The notes: a model not told the origin generated them from the sequence alone. Counted from the stretch's first letter, positions 17,381-26,470 are shown. The stretch: 64,000 nucleotides of DNA from Rhodospirillaceae bacterium (GCA_018660305.1 JABJKO010000022.1:1-64000); one strand, 5' to 3'. Program-made: numbers and translations.

Positions 17381-18142
17381 GTGAGCGACACCATTAAGGT
17401 CTTTTGGCAGCCCCACTGAACGAGCTGTCTCAGGGTAAAAGATTACCTGTCGGTCCGTGGGATCGATTTCGACTCGATAAATGTGCTGGAAGAAAACGGG
17501 TTGGCGGAACTGCAACGGCTGGGCGCCCGCAGCGTGCCGGTCGTGTCGCGGGGCGACAATTTCGTGTTCGCCCAAATCATCAAGGATGTGGTGGAATTCC
17601 TCGATCTTGATGACGATACCGCACCGGTCCTGTCGCCGGCGGAACTCGCCGCCCGCTATGATTCCGTTCTGGAAACCGCCCTCCGGCTGACCGCGCAAAT
17701 GCCCGACGACCGCCTCACGGACGAATTGCCCAACCGGCCGCGGTCCTGGCGGGTGCTGATGCACCATGTCTTCCAGATCCCCACGGCCTTTCTCAATATG
17801 GAGGAGACCGGAAACGAGCTCGCCTACGAGGATTTGGTCGCCCCGCCGCCCGAGGATATGAAGACCAGCGCGCACATCGCCGCGTTTGGCGAGGTACTGC
17901 GCGGACGATTCAAAAACTGGTGGCAAGAGGTTCAAAACGAAGAGTTTTCCGGAACCGTGCCGACCTATTTCGGGGGGACAACGCGTCATGAGATGCTGGA
18001 GCGCACCGTCTGGCATTCGACCCAGCATGTCCGTCAGGTCGCCTCATTGCTGGAACAGGCCGGCGTGGCCCCCGACCGGCCGTTGACGCAAGCCCATATT
18101 AAGGGGCTGCCACTCACCGATAAAGTCTGGGACGAAGCCTGA
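17381..18142 (+). CDS. Candidate selenoprotein: glutaredoxin-like domain (UxxC) fused to DinB domain
   Basis: Read through one in-frame TGA at 17417-17419, this frame encodes about 253 residues. Residues 1-75 are a glutaredoxin-like domain: KVFWQPH, residue 13 encoded by TGA, then TSC, giving U-T-S-C where a redox CxxC belongs; Pro53 in RSVPVV is the cis-Pro of the thioredoxin fold. Residues about 85-250 are a DinB four-helix domain with the metal triad H128/H129, H212 and H216 (HSTQH). The GTG start has GGAGGG 5 nt upstream; ATG at 17366 is an alternative. A stem-loop at 17431-17449 could act as a SECIS. DinB proteins include thiol S-transferases, so a thiol-linked detoxification role with the downstream pcaD and glutathione-enzyme genes is plausible. 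The alternative is a nonsense mutation or a base-call error; all other codons stay open. Confidence 0.75.
17431..17449 (+). promoter_or_regulatory. Putative bacterial SECIS stem-loop
   Basis: Starting 11 nt after the in-frame TGA, GGTAA, loop AAGA, TTACC form a perfect 5-bp stem, extended by CA/TG pairs with one bulged G to 7 bp. The apical loop begins 19 nt after the TGA, within the window known for bacterial selenocysteine insertion elements. The loop holds a G but not in its first two positions, so the fit to the consensus is partial. Confidence 0.5.
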
Positions 18143-18177
18143 GACCATAAGAGACCAACAGGGAGACACACGCTGTC

Positions 18178-18957
18178 ATGCAAGCCACAGCCAACGGAAT
18201 CACGATCAACTACCAACTGGACGGGCCCGACGATGCCCCTGTTCTGGTTTTCAGTAACTCGCTCGCCACATCCCTGGCCATGTGGAACGATCAGGTGGAC
18301 AGGCTGAAAGACCGTTTCCGTATTCTGCGCTATGACAATCGCGGCCATGGCGCGACGCCGGTCACCGATGGTCCCTATACCATCGGCCTGCTGGCGGAAG
18401 ATTTGCTCGGGCTGCTGGATGTGCTGGGCATAGAGAAGATGTCTTATTGCGGGCTCAGCAAGGGCGGCATGATCGGCCAGTGGCTCGGCATCAACGCCTC
18501 GCACCGGCTGGACAAGCTGGTGGTCTCCAACACCGCCTCTTACTTCCCCAACAAGGAGATGTGGCGCGACCGCATCGGCATGGCGACCAATGACGGTATC
18601 CCCGCCATCGCCGAGGCCTCCATCAGCCGCTGGTTCACACCGGGCTATCTGGAGCGTGCCGACACCAAGCCAACCGTCGATTTCGTGCGCGCCTTCATCC
18701 TGGAAACCACAAAGGACGGCTATCTTTCCTCCAGCGTCGCCATCCGCGACATGGATTTCCGCGACGAGCTCAAGCAGATCGACGTCCCCACCCTGGTCAT
18801 CATCGGCGAAAAGGACCCGGCGACCATCCCGGAATATGGCGAGCTTATCGCCGCCAGCATCCCCGGCGCCAAAACCTTCGTGGTCCCGGACGCGGCACAT
18901 CTGTCCAACATCGAACAACCCGATATCTACACCAAGGCACTGGTGGATTTTTTATAG
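18178..18957 (+). CDS. pcaD: 3-oxoadipate enol-lactonase-like alpha/beta hydrolase
   Basis: PcaD opens 3-oxoadipate enol-lactone to 3-oxoadipate in the protocatechuate/catechol branch. The 259-residue protein begins ANGITINYQLDGPDDAPVLVFSNSLATSLAMWNDQ, the oxyanion region of this family, with RYDNRGHGAT and the nucleophile elbow GLSKGGMIGQWLG (the aligned PcaD motif is GLSMGG/GLSKGG). The catalytic His lies in DAAHLSNIE. It follows the selenoprotein candidate by 35 bp and precedes the glutathione-enzyme gene by 14 bp, so the three look like one operon. No other pca genes are present, so a different ester substrate is possible. Confidence 0.82.
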   Translation: MQATANGITINYQLDGPDDAPVLVFSNSLATSLAMWNDQVDRLKDRFRILRYDNRGHGATPVTDGPYTIGLLAEDLLGLLDVLGIEKMSYCGLSKGGMIGQWLGINASHRLDKLVVSNTASYFPNKEMWRDRIGMATNDGIPAIAEASISRWFTPGYLERADTKPTVDFVRAFILETTKDGYLSSSVAIRDMDFRDELKQIDVPTLVIIGEKDPATIPEYGELIAASIPGAKTFVVPDAAHLSNIEQPDIYTKALVDFL

Positions 18958-18971
18958 ACGGAGCATCCCCC

Positions 18972-19943
18972 ATGGGACATCTACTGGACGGCGCGTGGAG
19001 TTTCGACGATGTGCTGGTGGAGAGCGAGGGCGGGCTCTATGTCAAGAAGCCCTCCCAGTTCCGTAACTGGATCACCGCCGATGGTTCATCCGGCTATGCG
19101 GCCGAGGCAGGGCGCTATGTGCTCTATTCGTCCATCGCCTGCCCGTGGGCGCACCGAACCGCCATCTTCCGGGTGCTCAAGAAACTCGATGGGCTGATCC
19201 AACTGGTCAACACCGAACAGACGTCCGATGACCAGGGCTGGGCCTTTGTCGACGGCCCCCATACGGTACCGGGCACCGACAATCAGGTGAATTTTCTGCA
19301 CGAGATATACGCGCTGGGCGATCCCGGCTGTACCACACGGGTCACCGTACCAGCCCTGTGGGACAGCAGGACCAGAACCGTCGTCAGCAATGAATCGTCG
19401 GAAATCGTCCGCATGTTCAACACGGAGTTCGGCGCCATCGCCGAGCCGACACCGGATTACTATCCGGAAGAATTGCGCTCCGACATCGATGCCATGAACG
19501 ACAAGGTGCTCAAAGGCATCAACAACGCGGTCAATGGCAGCGGGCGTTCCACCAGCCAGGAAGCCTACGAACAATCCATCGATCTGCTATTCGGCACGCT
19601 GGATGAAATGGACGGCCTTCTGTCACGCCAGCGCTATCTGTGCGGTGACAAACAGACCGAGGCCGATTGGCGCTTTTACCCCAATCTGATCCGCTTCGAT
19701 CCGATCTATTATGTGGGCTACAAATGCAATCAGCGGCATCTGGAAGACTATCCGCACCTGTCCAACTATCTCCGTGACCTCTACCAGATGCCCGGCATCC
19801 ACGGCGTCAGCGACGTCACCAGCATGAAACGCCAGACCTTCGACCCCGCGGGCCCTATCGGGGCCAACGGCGTGGTCCCCCGCGGCCCGGTGGTGGATTT
19901 GACGCGGCCCCATGATCGCGACCGGTTTGATAAGGCGGCGTGA
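18972..19943 (+). CDS. Glutathionyl-hydroquinone reductase (Xi-class glutathione S-transferase)
   Basis: This enzyme family removes glutathione from glutathionyl-hydroquinones, recycling by-products of aromatic and chlorinated-quinone breakdown (PcpF, YqjG). The 323-residue length, the catalytic Cys57 in SSIACPWAHRT and the C-terminal segment RFDPIYYVGYKCNQRHLEDYPHLSNYLRDLYQ with its conserved Tyr residues are diagnostic. It is the last gene of the block led by the glutaredoxin-DinB protein, which supports a shared thiol-chemistry role. It ends in a convergent arrangement with an amidohydrolase gene. Confidence 0.92.
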   Translation: MGHLLDGAWSFDDVLVESEGGLYVKKPSQFRNWITADGSSGYAAEAGRYVLYSSIACPWAHRTAIFRVLKKLDGLIQLVNTEQTSDDQGWAFVDGPHTVPGTDNQVNFLHEIYALGDPGCTTRVTVPALWDSRTRTVVSNESSEIVRMFNTEFGAIAEPTPDYYPEELRSDIDAMNDKVLKGINNAVNGSGRSTSQEAYEQSIDLLFGTLDEMDGLLSRQRYLCGDKQTEADWRFYPNLIRFDPIYYVGYKCNQRHLEDYPHLSNYLRDLYQMPGIHGVSDVTSMKRQTFDPAGPIGANGVVPRGPVVDLTRPHDRDRFDKAA

Positions 19944-20056
19944 GGATGGCGTAAGTCCAGCACGTCCCCTGTTCAATGGCAGCAGGTTTGTTATTTCCGG
20001 CCCGCGTCTGCTTCTGACCCGGAACAGACGTCGCGCAAACCAAAACGGCGAATATG

Positions 20057-20082
20057 AAAACGGCGGCCCCGCCGGACCGCCG
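20057..20082 (-). terminator. Rho-independent terminator of the amidohydrolase gene
   Basis: On the minus strand CGGCGGTCC, loop GGCG, GGGCCGCCG form a 9-bp stem (one G-U pair), followed by TTTTCAT. It lies about 25 nt after the amidohydrolase stop codon. Confidence 0.75.
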
Positions 20083-20106
20083 CTTCCGTTTAAATGTGAA
20101 ACCCTT

Positions 20107-21249
20107 TTAGGTGTGCATGACCTCGTTGACGCGATCTTCTTCCGTCAGATCCAGCTTGAAGAGATCCATGGCGTTGTCCCACGTATACCGGCGGATTTGC
20201 TCGTCGGTGAGCCCCTTCAGGTGGCGCGCCATGACCTGGCGTGAATGCGGGAACGTCATGTTGAAATGCGGGTAGTCGTTCGACCACATGCAATTCTTCT
20301 CCCCCCACCAGGACAGGAACCGGGTTCCGACAAAATCTTCGAGGAACGTGCCATAAACATGCTCGGCAAAAATCTCGCTCGGCTTGCGAGTGATTGGCAC
20401 GGGATAGGAATCCCGGTGCCGATCGAAGTAATAGTCCCACTGCTGCAGCAGGAACGGTATCCAGCCGATTTCGCTCTCGGCAAGGAGAAACTTGAGATTG
20501 GGGTGCCGCTCGAAATAGCCGTAGAAGATGAAGTCGAACAACGTGTTCGCCGAATCGTTCGTCTTGATGTTCGAGGATTCCTTGATTCCTTCGACGCCCC
20601 GCGTGTGCCCATTCTTCATGTAGCCGTGCCCGGTCAGGATATGGCAGATCACCGGCTGATCCGCTTCGGCGCAGGCCGCGAACAACGGATCGTAATGCTC
20701 GGTGTTGCTGAAAGGCAGCTGCGGATCGGCAACCTGCCAGATCAGGGCGCCACGCATGCCCTTGTCATGGCACCGCTGCATTTCCTTTATGGCGCCCTTC
20801 ACGTCGTAGACCGAGATCAGGGGCACGCCGACCAGGCGTTTCCGATCGGGTGCGCACCAGTCGTGTAGCCAGTCGTTGTACAGCTTGAAAGACTCCTGCT
20901 GGGTTTCGATGTCATCGACCGCATAGAGCGCCATGCCGTAGTTGGGAAAAATGATCTCGGCGGCGAGTCCGTCGTTGTCCTGATCCTTCAGGCGAAGATC
21001 CGCCTTCAGCGCGCCCGGAGGGGAATTGCGGAACGGCACGTTCGGCAAATGCTCGCGCAGGCGCGGCGGCAATTCCTGCCACAGCTCGTCCGGCTCCATC
21101 ACGTGAGAGTCGGTGGAGATCATTCTCGCCATCGTGGCCAATTGCGTTTCAGCCAGTTGCTCGCCGACAAGGGCACGGCGCGGAAAGGTCTCAGCCTGCT
21201 CTTCCGACATGCCAGCAAACTTGGAGGCATCCACCGGTAATACTGCCAT
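20107..21249 (-). CDS. Amidohydrolase_2-family metal-dependent hydrolase
   Basis: This is a TIM-barrel amidohydrolase of the ACMSD/amidohydrolase_2 group, which hydrolyses or decarboxylates ring-cleavage and aromatic-acid intermediates. The barrel starts after a 42-residue lead with the metal motif MISTDSHVMEP (D-x-H). Other expected ligand regions are VICHILTGHGY and SNDYPHFNMTFPHS near the C-terminus. The 380-residue length is usual. Two further members lie at 22738-23793 and 37714-38757, but those two resemble each other more than this one. It lies between the glutathione enzyme and acpS within the split housekeeping operon. The substrate is unknown. Confidence 0.85.
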   Translation of the reverse strand: MAVLPVDASKFAGMSEEQAETFPRRALVGEQLAETQLATMARMISTDSHVMEPDELWQELPPRLREHLPNVPFRNSPPGALKADLRLKDQDNDGLAAEIIFPNYGMALYAVDDIETQQESFKLYNDWLHDWCAPDRKRLVGVPLISVYDVKGAIKEMQRCHDKGMRGALIWQVADPQLPFSNTEHYDPLFAACAEADQPVICHILTGHGYMKNGHTRGVEGIKESSNIKTNDSANTLFDFIFYGYFERHPNLKFLLAESEIGWIPFLLQQWDYYFDRHRDSYPVPITRKPSEIFAEHVYGTFLEDFVGTRFLSWWGEKNCMWSNDYPHFNMTFPHSRQVMARHLKGLTDEQIRRYTWDNAMDLFKLDLTEEDRVNEVMHT

Positions 21250-21552
21250 TTTTCGCTCCTATGACAAAAATTTCGCGGGCGGCCGGCTTACACTTAGGTA
21301 TCTACCGGGATCTCCCTTGCGAATTACATTCCTAATTTAAATAATGACTCCGATTGGCGGGTCGCGCAATCCGTTGAGGGCTCCTGCTGCCAGACAGCAT
21401 TTGTAATCGGTGAATGGCAGATAGATGGCGCGATTGGGCCCTCTCGCCCGCGATATGAGCACACTGATCCTGTCCATTAAATCCGGGCAGGACCACTTAG
21501 CCCGGAAGCAGACGTTCAAAACCCTATCGCCCGCCCATTGTCCTGGGACCCG
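21250..21552. other. Intergenic region, 303 bp
   Basis: No gene is supported here. The 60-codon open frame on the minus strand (21337-21519) has no ribosome-binding site or recognisable sequence. The AT-richer stretch around 21315-21345 probably holds the promoter of the minus-strand amidohydrolase gene. The region lies where acpS would usually run on into lepB, so it marks one junction of the interrupted operon. Confidence 0.5.
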
Positions 21553-21954
21553 CTACCCCTTCGGTACCGCCGAAATGATCACCGTGGCCTGCGCGAGCGG
21601 CGGTTCGTCGGTGAGGCTGATGTCGATCTGGGCCATCATGCCGTCGGGGGTAAGCGCTTCGAGGCGGGCGGCGGCGCCGCCGGTAAGATGCATGGTGGGC
21701 TTGCCGCCCTTGAGGTTCACCACCCCCATGTCGCGCCAGAACACACCACGGCGGAAACCGGTGCCCAGCGCCTTGGAGCAGGCTTCCTTGGCGGCGAAAC
21801 GCTTGGCGTAGCTCGATGCCGGATCGGCGCGCTTTCTGGATTTTTCCTGTTCGACTTCGGTAAAGATGCGTGCGATGAAGCGATCGCCGAACCGCTCCAG
21901 CGTGCGCTCGATACGGGTGATGTCGATCAGATCATTGCCGATGCCGATGATCAT
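21553..21954 (-). CDS. acpS: Holo-[acyl-carrier-protein] synthase
   Basis: AcpS transfers the 4'-phosphopantetheine arm of CoA to acyl carrier protein. The 133-residue protein opens [22 protein letters not shown], with the Mg-binding Asp, and contains the second signature [19 protein letters not shown]. It starts 8 nt after pdxJ ends and is the usual partner of pdxJ. In relatives lepB follows directly; here 4.3 kb intervenes. Confidence 0.95.
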   Translation of the reverse strand: MIIGIGNDLIDITRIERTLERFGDRFIARIFTEVEQEKSRKRADPASSYAKRFAAKEACSKALGTGFRRGVFWRDMGVVNLKGGKPTMHLTGGAAARLEALTPDGMMAQIDISLTDEPPLAQATVIISAVPKG

Positions 21955-21962
21955 GGATCAGC

Positions 21963-22724
21963 CTAGGCGCTGCGTTCGCCGGTGGCGTCGGCGCGGGCCT
22001 TGTCCATCAGCGAGCGCATGCGGGTGATGGCGCTTTCCAAGCCACCGAAGATCGCCTCGCCGATCAGGAAATGGCCGATATTCAACTCCACGATGGTCTC
22101 GATGGCGGCCACCGGCACCACCGTGTCGAAGCCGAGCCCGTGCCCCGCATGACATTCGAGGCCTATTTCATCGGCATGTTCGGCCGCGGTGAAGATACGG
22201 CGCAGTTCGGCTTCGCGCGCCGGGCCAATTGGCGCGTCACAATAGGAGCCTGTATGGAGTTCCACTACCGGGGCGCCGATGCGTTTGGCGATATCGAGCT
22301 GGGCCGGGTCCGGTTCGATAAACAGCGACGTCCGAATGCCGGAATCATTGAGTTGCCCGGCATAATCGGTCAGGGCCGCTTCCGCCGAGACAACATCCAG
22401 CCCGCCTTCGGTGGTCCGCTCCTCGCGCTTCTCGGGCACGATGCAGGCGGCATGGGGCCTGTGACGCAGCGCGATGGCAAGCATCTCGGGCGTCGCCGCT
22501 ATTTCCAGATTGAGCGGCAGATCGATGTCGGCCATCAAACGGTCTATATCGGCATCACCAATATGGCGGCGGTCCTCCCGCAGATGGGCGGTAATGCCAT
22601 CGGCGCCGGCCTTGGCGGCGGCATGGGCCGCCCGCACCGGGTCGGGAAGCCGGCCCCCGCGGGCGTTCCGGATGGTCGCCACATGGTCGATATTAACGCC
22701 CAGCCTGAGAAACCGTCCTGCCAT
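21963..22724 (-). CDS. pdxJ: Pyridoxine 5'-phosphate synthase
   Basis: PdxJ condenses 1-deoxy-xylulose 5-phosphate with 3-amino-2-oxopropyl phosphate to make pyridoxine 5'-phosphate. The 253-residue TIM-barrel protein starts [18 protein letters not shown], the family signature with the catalytic His, followed by [14 protein letters not shown]. The C-terminal phosphate loop [18 protein letters not shown] is also present. It is tightly packed with acpS downstream and an amidohydrolase gene 13 bp upstream. Confidence 0.96.
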   Translation of the reverse strand: MAGRFLRLGVNIDHVATIRNARGGRLPDPVRAAHAAAKAGADGITAHLREDRRHIGDADIDRLMADIDLPLNLEIAATPEMLAIALRHRPHAACIVPEKREERTTEGGLDVVSAEAALTDYAGQLNDSGIRTSLFIEPDPAQLDIAKRIGAPVVELHTGSYCDAPIGPAREAELRRIFTAAEHADEIGLECHAGHGLGFDTVVPVAAIETIVELNIGHFLIGEAIFGGLESAITRMRSLMDKARADATGERSA

Positions 22725-22737
22725 GGCTGTACTGCTC

Positions 22738-23793
22738 CTAATTCAACCCGTAGAGAATGGCCGGGTTGGTCTCCAGAATCTTGGTGGTCACGTCCGGTGC
22801 GACCCGATTGTCATCCTTCAGCAGATGGATAGCATTGACCTCGCTGGACGGGTCGTGATGGCCATAGTCGGTACCGATCACGATGTTGTCCTCGCCGGCC
22901 GCCTTCAGCACATATTCGAGGTCATCGGTGTTCTCGCAGGCGACGAACATGTTGTTGTCCTTGAGCGGATTTTCATACCAGTCCCAGGCTTTGCGGTTGT
23001 AGCGGTCTTCGAGATCACACAACACATAGGGGATCCACTGGGCACTGACCTCGACAAAAGCCCAATTGATGTCGGGATAGCGCTCGGGAATCTTCTTTTC
23101 GATCAAGGTATGAAAGGCGCCGACAACGGCGAGCTTGAATTTGGTGAAGGTGGTGTCGGCCTCGAAGAAATCGTGATGCATGACACTGCCATTGCCCGAA
23201 TGGATACAGACCGGCATGCCGAGTTCGCTGGCCAGTTCGTAGAGCGGGAACATGGCAGGATCGCCAATGCCGCGATCATATTCGAGCCCCCGCAGGAATA
23301 TGCCGCAGGCGCCGTTTTCCCTGGCGAACAGCATCTCGTCGCGGATGATATCGATATGAGAGCGCAGCGGCGGCAGCGCCACCCAGCGCATGCGGTTGCC
23401 GGCCTGTTTCCAGATATCGGCGAGCCAGCGGTTATAGCCCTTGGTTAGCGCCAGTTCGGTCGGGATGTCGTCGGTGACGGGGCGCAGATAGATGGTCGGG
23501 TACAGGATCTGAATATCGATACCAAGCTCGTCCATGTGCGCCAGCCGGCCGGGGATATCTTCCATCTCGCGGATCGCGCGCGACATTTCGCTGCCGACGT
23601 TACGGTCCTTGCTGAAGGTCCGGTTGCCAACCATCCAGTAGTTGGACTGAGTGCCTTTCAGGTCATTTGCCTGAAGCGTATGGCCAAAGGTCTGCGTGAA
23701 AATACCGGGGACGAAATTCTTGTCCTCGCCTTCCATGAAACGCCACGATTCCGGTGTCTCAAGGACGTGGGCGTCTGAATCGATTACCGCCAT
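22738..23793 (-). CDS. Amidohydrolase_2-family hydrolase inserted between relA/spoT and pdxJ
   Basis: This 351-residue TIM-barrel metal-dependent hydrolase starts [15 protein letters not shown], with the D-x-H metal motif, and ends with [14 protein letters not shown], which carries the catalytic Asp. Middle segments such as [17 protein letters not shown] and [18 protein letters not shown] match the protein at 37714-38757 closely, so the two are paralogues. It is packed within 32 bp of relA/spoT and 13 bp of pdxJ, two genes that normally adjoin or nearly so, and so looks like a later insertion that kept the operon transcribed. The substrate is probably an aromatic acid or amide; it cannot be read. 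Confidence 0.85.
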   Translation of the reverse strand: MAVIDSDAHVLETPESWRFMEGEDKNFVPGIFTQTFGHTLQANDLKGTQSNYWMVGNRTFSKDRNVGSEMSRAIREMEDIPGRLAHMDELGIDIQILYPTIYLRPVTDDIPTELALTKGYNRWLADIWKQAGNRMRWVALPPLRSHIDIIRDEMLFARENGACGIFLRGLEYDRGIGDPAMFPLYELASELGMPVCIHSGNGSVMHHDFFEADTTFTKFKLAVVGAFHTLIEKKIPERYPDINWAFVEVSAQWIPYVLCDLEDRYNRKAWDWYENPLKDNNMFVACENTDDLEYVLKAAGEDNIVIGTDYGHHDPSSEVNAIHLLKDDNRVAPDVTTKILETNPAILYGLN

Positions 23794-23825
23794 TTTTATA
23801 AACCTCCCTTTATTGCGGACCGCGC

Positions 23826-25967
23826 TTAGTGGATTGCCCGGTCGACCGAGCTGACGGTGGAAACCGCCCTGAGGGCCGCAATGATTTCGTTTAGGTGCTT
23901 GTTGTCATCCACTTCGATATCCAAGGCGAATTCGAAGAAATCCTTATTCCTGTCTGTTATTTTGAGATTATTGATGTTGCCGAGATTGTCCGCAACCACC
24001 GTCGCAAGATGGGCCAGGGTACCGCGCTGGTTAGCAACGATCACGGTGAGCCGGCCAACGTGTATTTTTTCGGCCGCCTTTCCGAGATCCCAGGCAAGAT
24101 CGATCCAGCGCTCCGGCGTTTCCTGGAAGCTCTCCAGCGATTCACAATCGATCGTATGGACCGACACACCCTTGCCCGGTGTCTGAATGCCGACGATACG
24201 ATCGCCGGGCAAAGGATGGCAGCAATTGGCGAAGTGAACGGCCATGCCGGGGATCAGGCCCTTTATGGGGATTGCATCACTGGCCGGCCCCTCGCCATTG
24301 GCCCGTTTCTTCGGCTTGCGCCCGCGGCGCTTCTTCGGCTCGACCCCTTCAAGCACCACGGCAACCACATCTTTGCCCGTCAGATTGCCATCGCCCACGG
24401 CAATATAAAGATCATCCAGGCGTGCTGCCTCGAATTTTTCGAGGACCGCTTCAAGCACGGCTTCGGTAAACTCATAGCCGCGCTCATGGAACGCTTTCTG
24501 CAGGATCGCTTCGCCGAGGCGGAGATATTCGGTGCGTTCCTTGGTGCGAATGAAATGCCGGATGCGCGACCGTGCCTTACCGGTAACGACAAAGCTCTCC
24601 CATTCGGGTGACGGCGATCCCGGGCCAGACGTAACGATCTCCACCTGATCGCCGTTGCGAAGCTGAGTACGCAATGGCAGAAGGCGGCTGTTGATCTTGA
24701 CCCCGACGCAGGAATCGCCGACTTCGGAATGGACTTCATAGGCGAAATCCACCGGCGTCGCGCCCCGTGGCAGAGCAATCAACTCCCCCTTCGGCGTAAA
24801 GCAAAACACCTGATCGTGGAACAGATCGAGCCGCGTGTGTTCGATAAACTCATCGGGGTCCGAAATGTGTTCCAGGATATCCAGTAATTCACGGACCCAC
24901 TGATATTCGGACGCATCCCCCGGCGCGTCGCCCTGCTTATATTGCCAGTGAGCCGCGACGCCGAACTCGGCAATGTCATGCATTGGCCGGCTGCGGATCT
25001 GGATCTCGATACGGTGCTGCTGCGGACCGATGATACCGCTATGGATGCAGCGATAGCCATTACGCTTGGGTGTCGAGATATAATCCTTGAAGCTGCCCGG
25101 CACGCAGCGGTACCTGGCGTGGATAACACCCAGCGTGCGGTAACAATTCTCCACATTGTCGACCACGATGCGGAAGGCCATGATATCGGACAGTTGGGCG
25201 AATTCGACATTCTGGCGCTGCATCTTGCGCCAGATTGAATAGGGACGTTTTTCCCGCCCCTTCATACTGACTTCGATTCCGGCCTCATCGAACATGTCGT
25301 TAAGTTCGCGCGAAATCTCTCCGAGTAAATCATCGGAGGCCTCTTCGCGGAGAAAATCGAGCCGGTTCACGATGGTTGCCCTGGCATCGGGATACAGCTC
25401 TTCGAAAGCCAGGTCCTCAAGCTCGTCCTTCAAGCGTTGCATGCCGATACGTTCGGCCAGCGGCGCGTAGATCTCCATGGTCTCCCGCGCGATACGGGCC
25501 CGTTTATCGGCGCTTTTTATGTACTTCAGGGTTCGCATGTTGTGCAGCCGGTCGGCCAGCTTGACCAGCAGCACCCTGATGTCGCGCGACGTCGCCAGCA
25601 GGAGTTTCCGGAAATTCTCAACCTGTCGTTTGTCGTCGGATTGCAGCTCGAGCTCGGACAGCTTTGTCACGCCATCGACCAGATGGGCCACCGACGCACC
25701 AAACATATCGTCGATCTCGTCAATGGTCGCCACCGTGTCCTCGACCGTGTCGTGGAGCAGCGCGGTCACGATGGTGTCGCTATCCAGCTTGAGATCGGTA
25801 AGGATACCGGCGACTTCCAGCGGATGGGAGAAATAGGGGTCGCCAGAGGCGCGGGTCTGTGAGCCGTGCGCCTTCATGGAAAACACATAGGCCCGGTTGA
25901 GCGCATCCTCGTCGGCGCCCGCGTCGTAGCTCTTTACCAGGTCAACCAGTTCGAATTGACGGATCAT
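23826..25967 (-). CDS. spoT: Bifunctional (p)ppGpp synthetase/hydrolase
   Basis: This Rel/SpoT protein makes and degrades the alarmone (p)ppGpp. The 713-residue chain has the HD hydrolase domain (SHPLEVAGILTDLKLDSDTI, ALLHDTVEDT), the synthetase domain (MAFRIVVDNVENCYRTLG, YISTPKRNGYRCIHS), a TGS domain (around 385-450) and a C-terminal ACT domain (LTVIVANQRGTLAHLATVVADN). Most alphaproteobacteria carry one such bifunctional enzyme, often called rsh or relA, next to rpoZ as here. Confidence 0.95.
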   Translation of the reverse strand: MIRQFELVDLVKSYDAGADEDALNRAYVFSMKAHGSQTRASGDPYFSHPLEVAGILTDLKLDSDTIVTALLHDTVEDTVATIDEIDDMFGASVAHLVDGVTKLSELELQSDDKRQVENFRKLLLATSRDIRVLLVKLADRLHNMRTLKYIKSADKRARIARETMEIYAPLAERIGMQRLKDELEDLAFEELYPDARATIVNRLDFLREEASDDLLGEISRELNDMFDEAGIEVSMKGREKRPYSIWRKMQRQNVEFAQLSDIMAFRIVVDNVENCYRTLGVIHARYRCVPGSFKDYISTPKRNGYRCIHSGIIGPQQHRIEIQIRSRPMHDIAEFGVAAHWQYKQGDAPGDASEYQWVRELLDILEHISDPDEFIEHTRLDLFHDQVFCFTPKGELIALPRGATPVDFAYEVHSEVGDSCVGVKINSRLLPLRTQLRNGDQVEIVTSGPGSPSPEWESFVVTGKARSRIRHFIRTKERTEYLRLGEAILQKAFHERGYEFTEAVLEAVLEKFEAARLDDLYIAVGDGNLTGKDVVAVVLEGVEPKKRRGRKPKKRANGEGPASDAIPIKGLIPGMAVHFANCCHPLPGDRIVGIQTPGKGVSVHTIDCESLESFQETPERWIDLAWDLGKAAEKIHVGRLTVIVANQRGTLAHLATVVADNLGNINNLKITDRNKDFFEFALDIEVDDNKHLNEIIAALRAVSTVSSVDRAIH

Positions 25968-26068
25968 GGCGCCCTATACAGCCCAGACTGACACAGCCCA
26001 AACTGGCCAGAATGAACTGTATCAATTACCCGGCATCTCTGTCTCGGCCCGAATGGGGCCGTGACGGC

Positions 26069-26470
26069 TCAGTCGTCGGGTTTTTCTTCCGCGACTTCCT
26101 CTTCCTCTGGCGCTTCCTCGACCTGTGGCGCTTCCTCGACCAGTGGCGCCGGGTCGCCGGTAAACGCATCGGCCTCGGCGGAAGCGGTCAGCTCCTCTTC
26201 CATGGCCAGCAAATCCGCAGCCTCTTCTTCCGGATCGTCGGAATCGGCATGCCGTTGCAGGCCTTGAATAAGCTCTTCCTCCAAATCCGGAACCAGGATG
26301 GTTTCATCGGCGATCTCGCGCAGCGCGACCACCGGGTTTTTGTCGTTATCACGATCAACGGTGATCTGGGCGCCGACCGACAGTTCACGGGCGCGCTGGG
26401 CCGCCAGCATCACCAGACGGAAACGATTTGGCACTTTATCGACGCAGTCTTCAACGGTAACGCGGGCCAT
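26069..26470 (-). CDS. rpoZ: RNA polymerase omega subunit with long acidic tail
   Basis: Omega assists RNA polymerase assembly and mediates ppGpp binding. The conserved part is the first 60 residues, [33 protein letters not shown] and [15 protein letters not shown] Glu/Asp-rich tail follows (about 64-133), which makes the protein 133 residues against about 90 in E. coli. AAGGAG lies 8 nt upstream of the ATG. The gene precedes relA/spoT, an arrangement shared by most proteobacteria and fitting their shared ppGpp link. Confidence 0.93.
   Translation of the reverse strand: MARVTVEDCVDKVPNRFRLVMLAAQRARELSVGAQITVDRDNDKNPVVALREIADETILVPDLEEELIQGLQRHADSDDPEEEAADLLAMEEELTASAEADAFTGDPAPLVEEAPQVEEAPEEEEVAEEKPDD

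Noticed and set aside
17219..17419. Small gene ending at the TGA at 17417
   Set aside because: The last part is the true N-terminus of the glutaredoxin domain; a stand-alone 12-17 codon product would have no purpose, and the frame continues as a coherent fold after the TGA.
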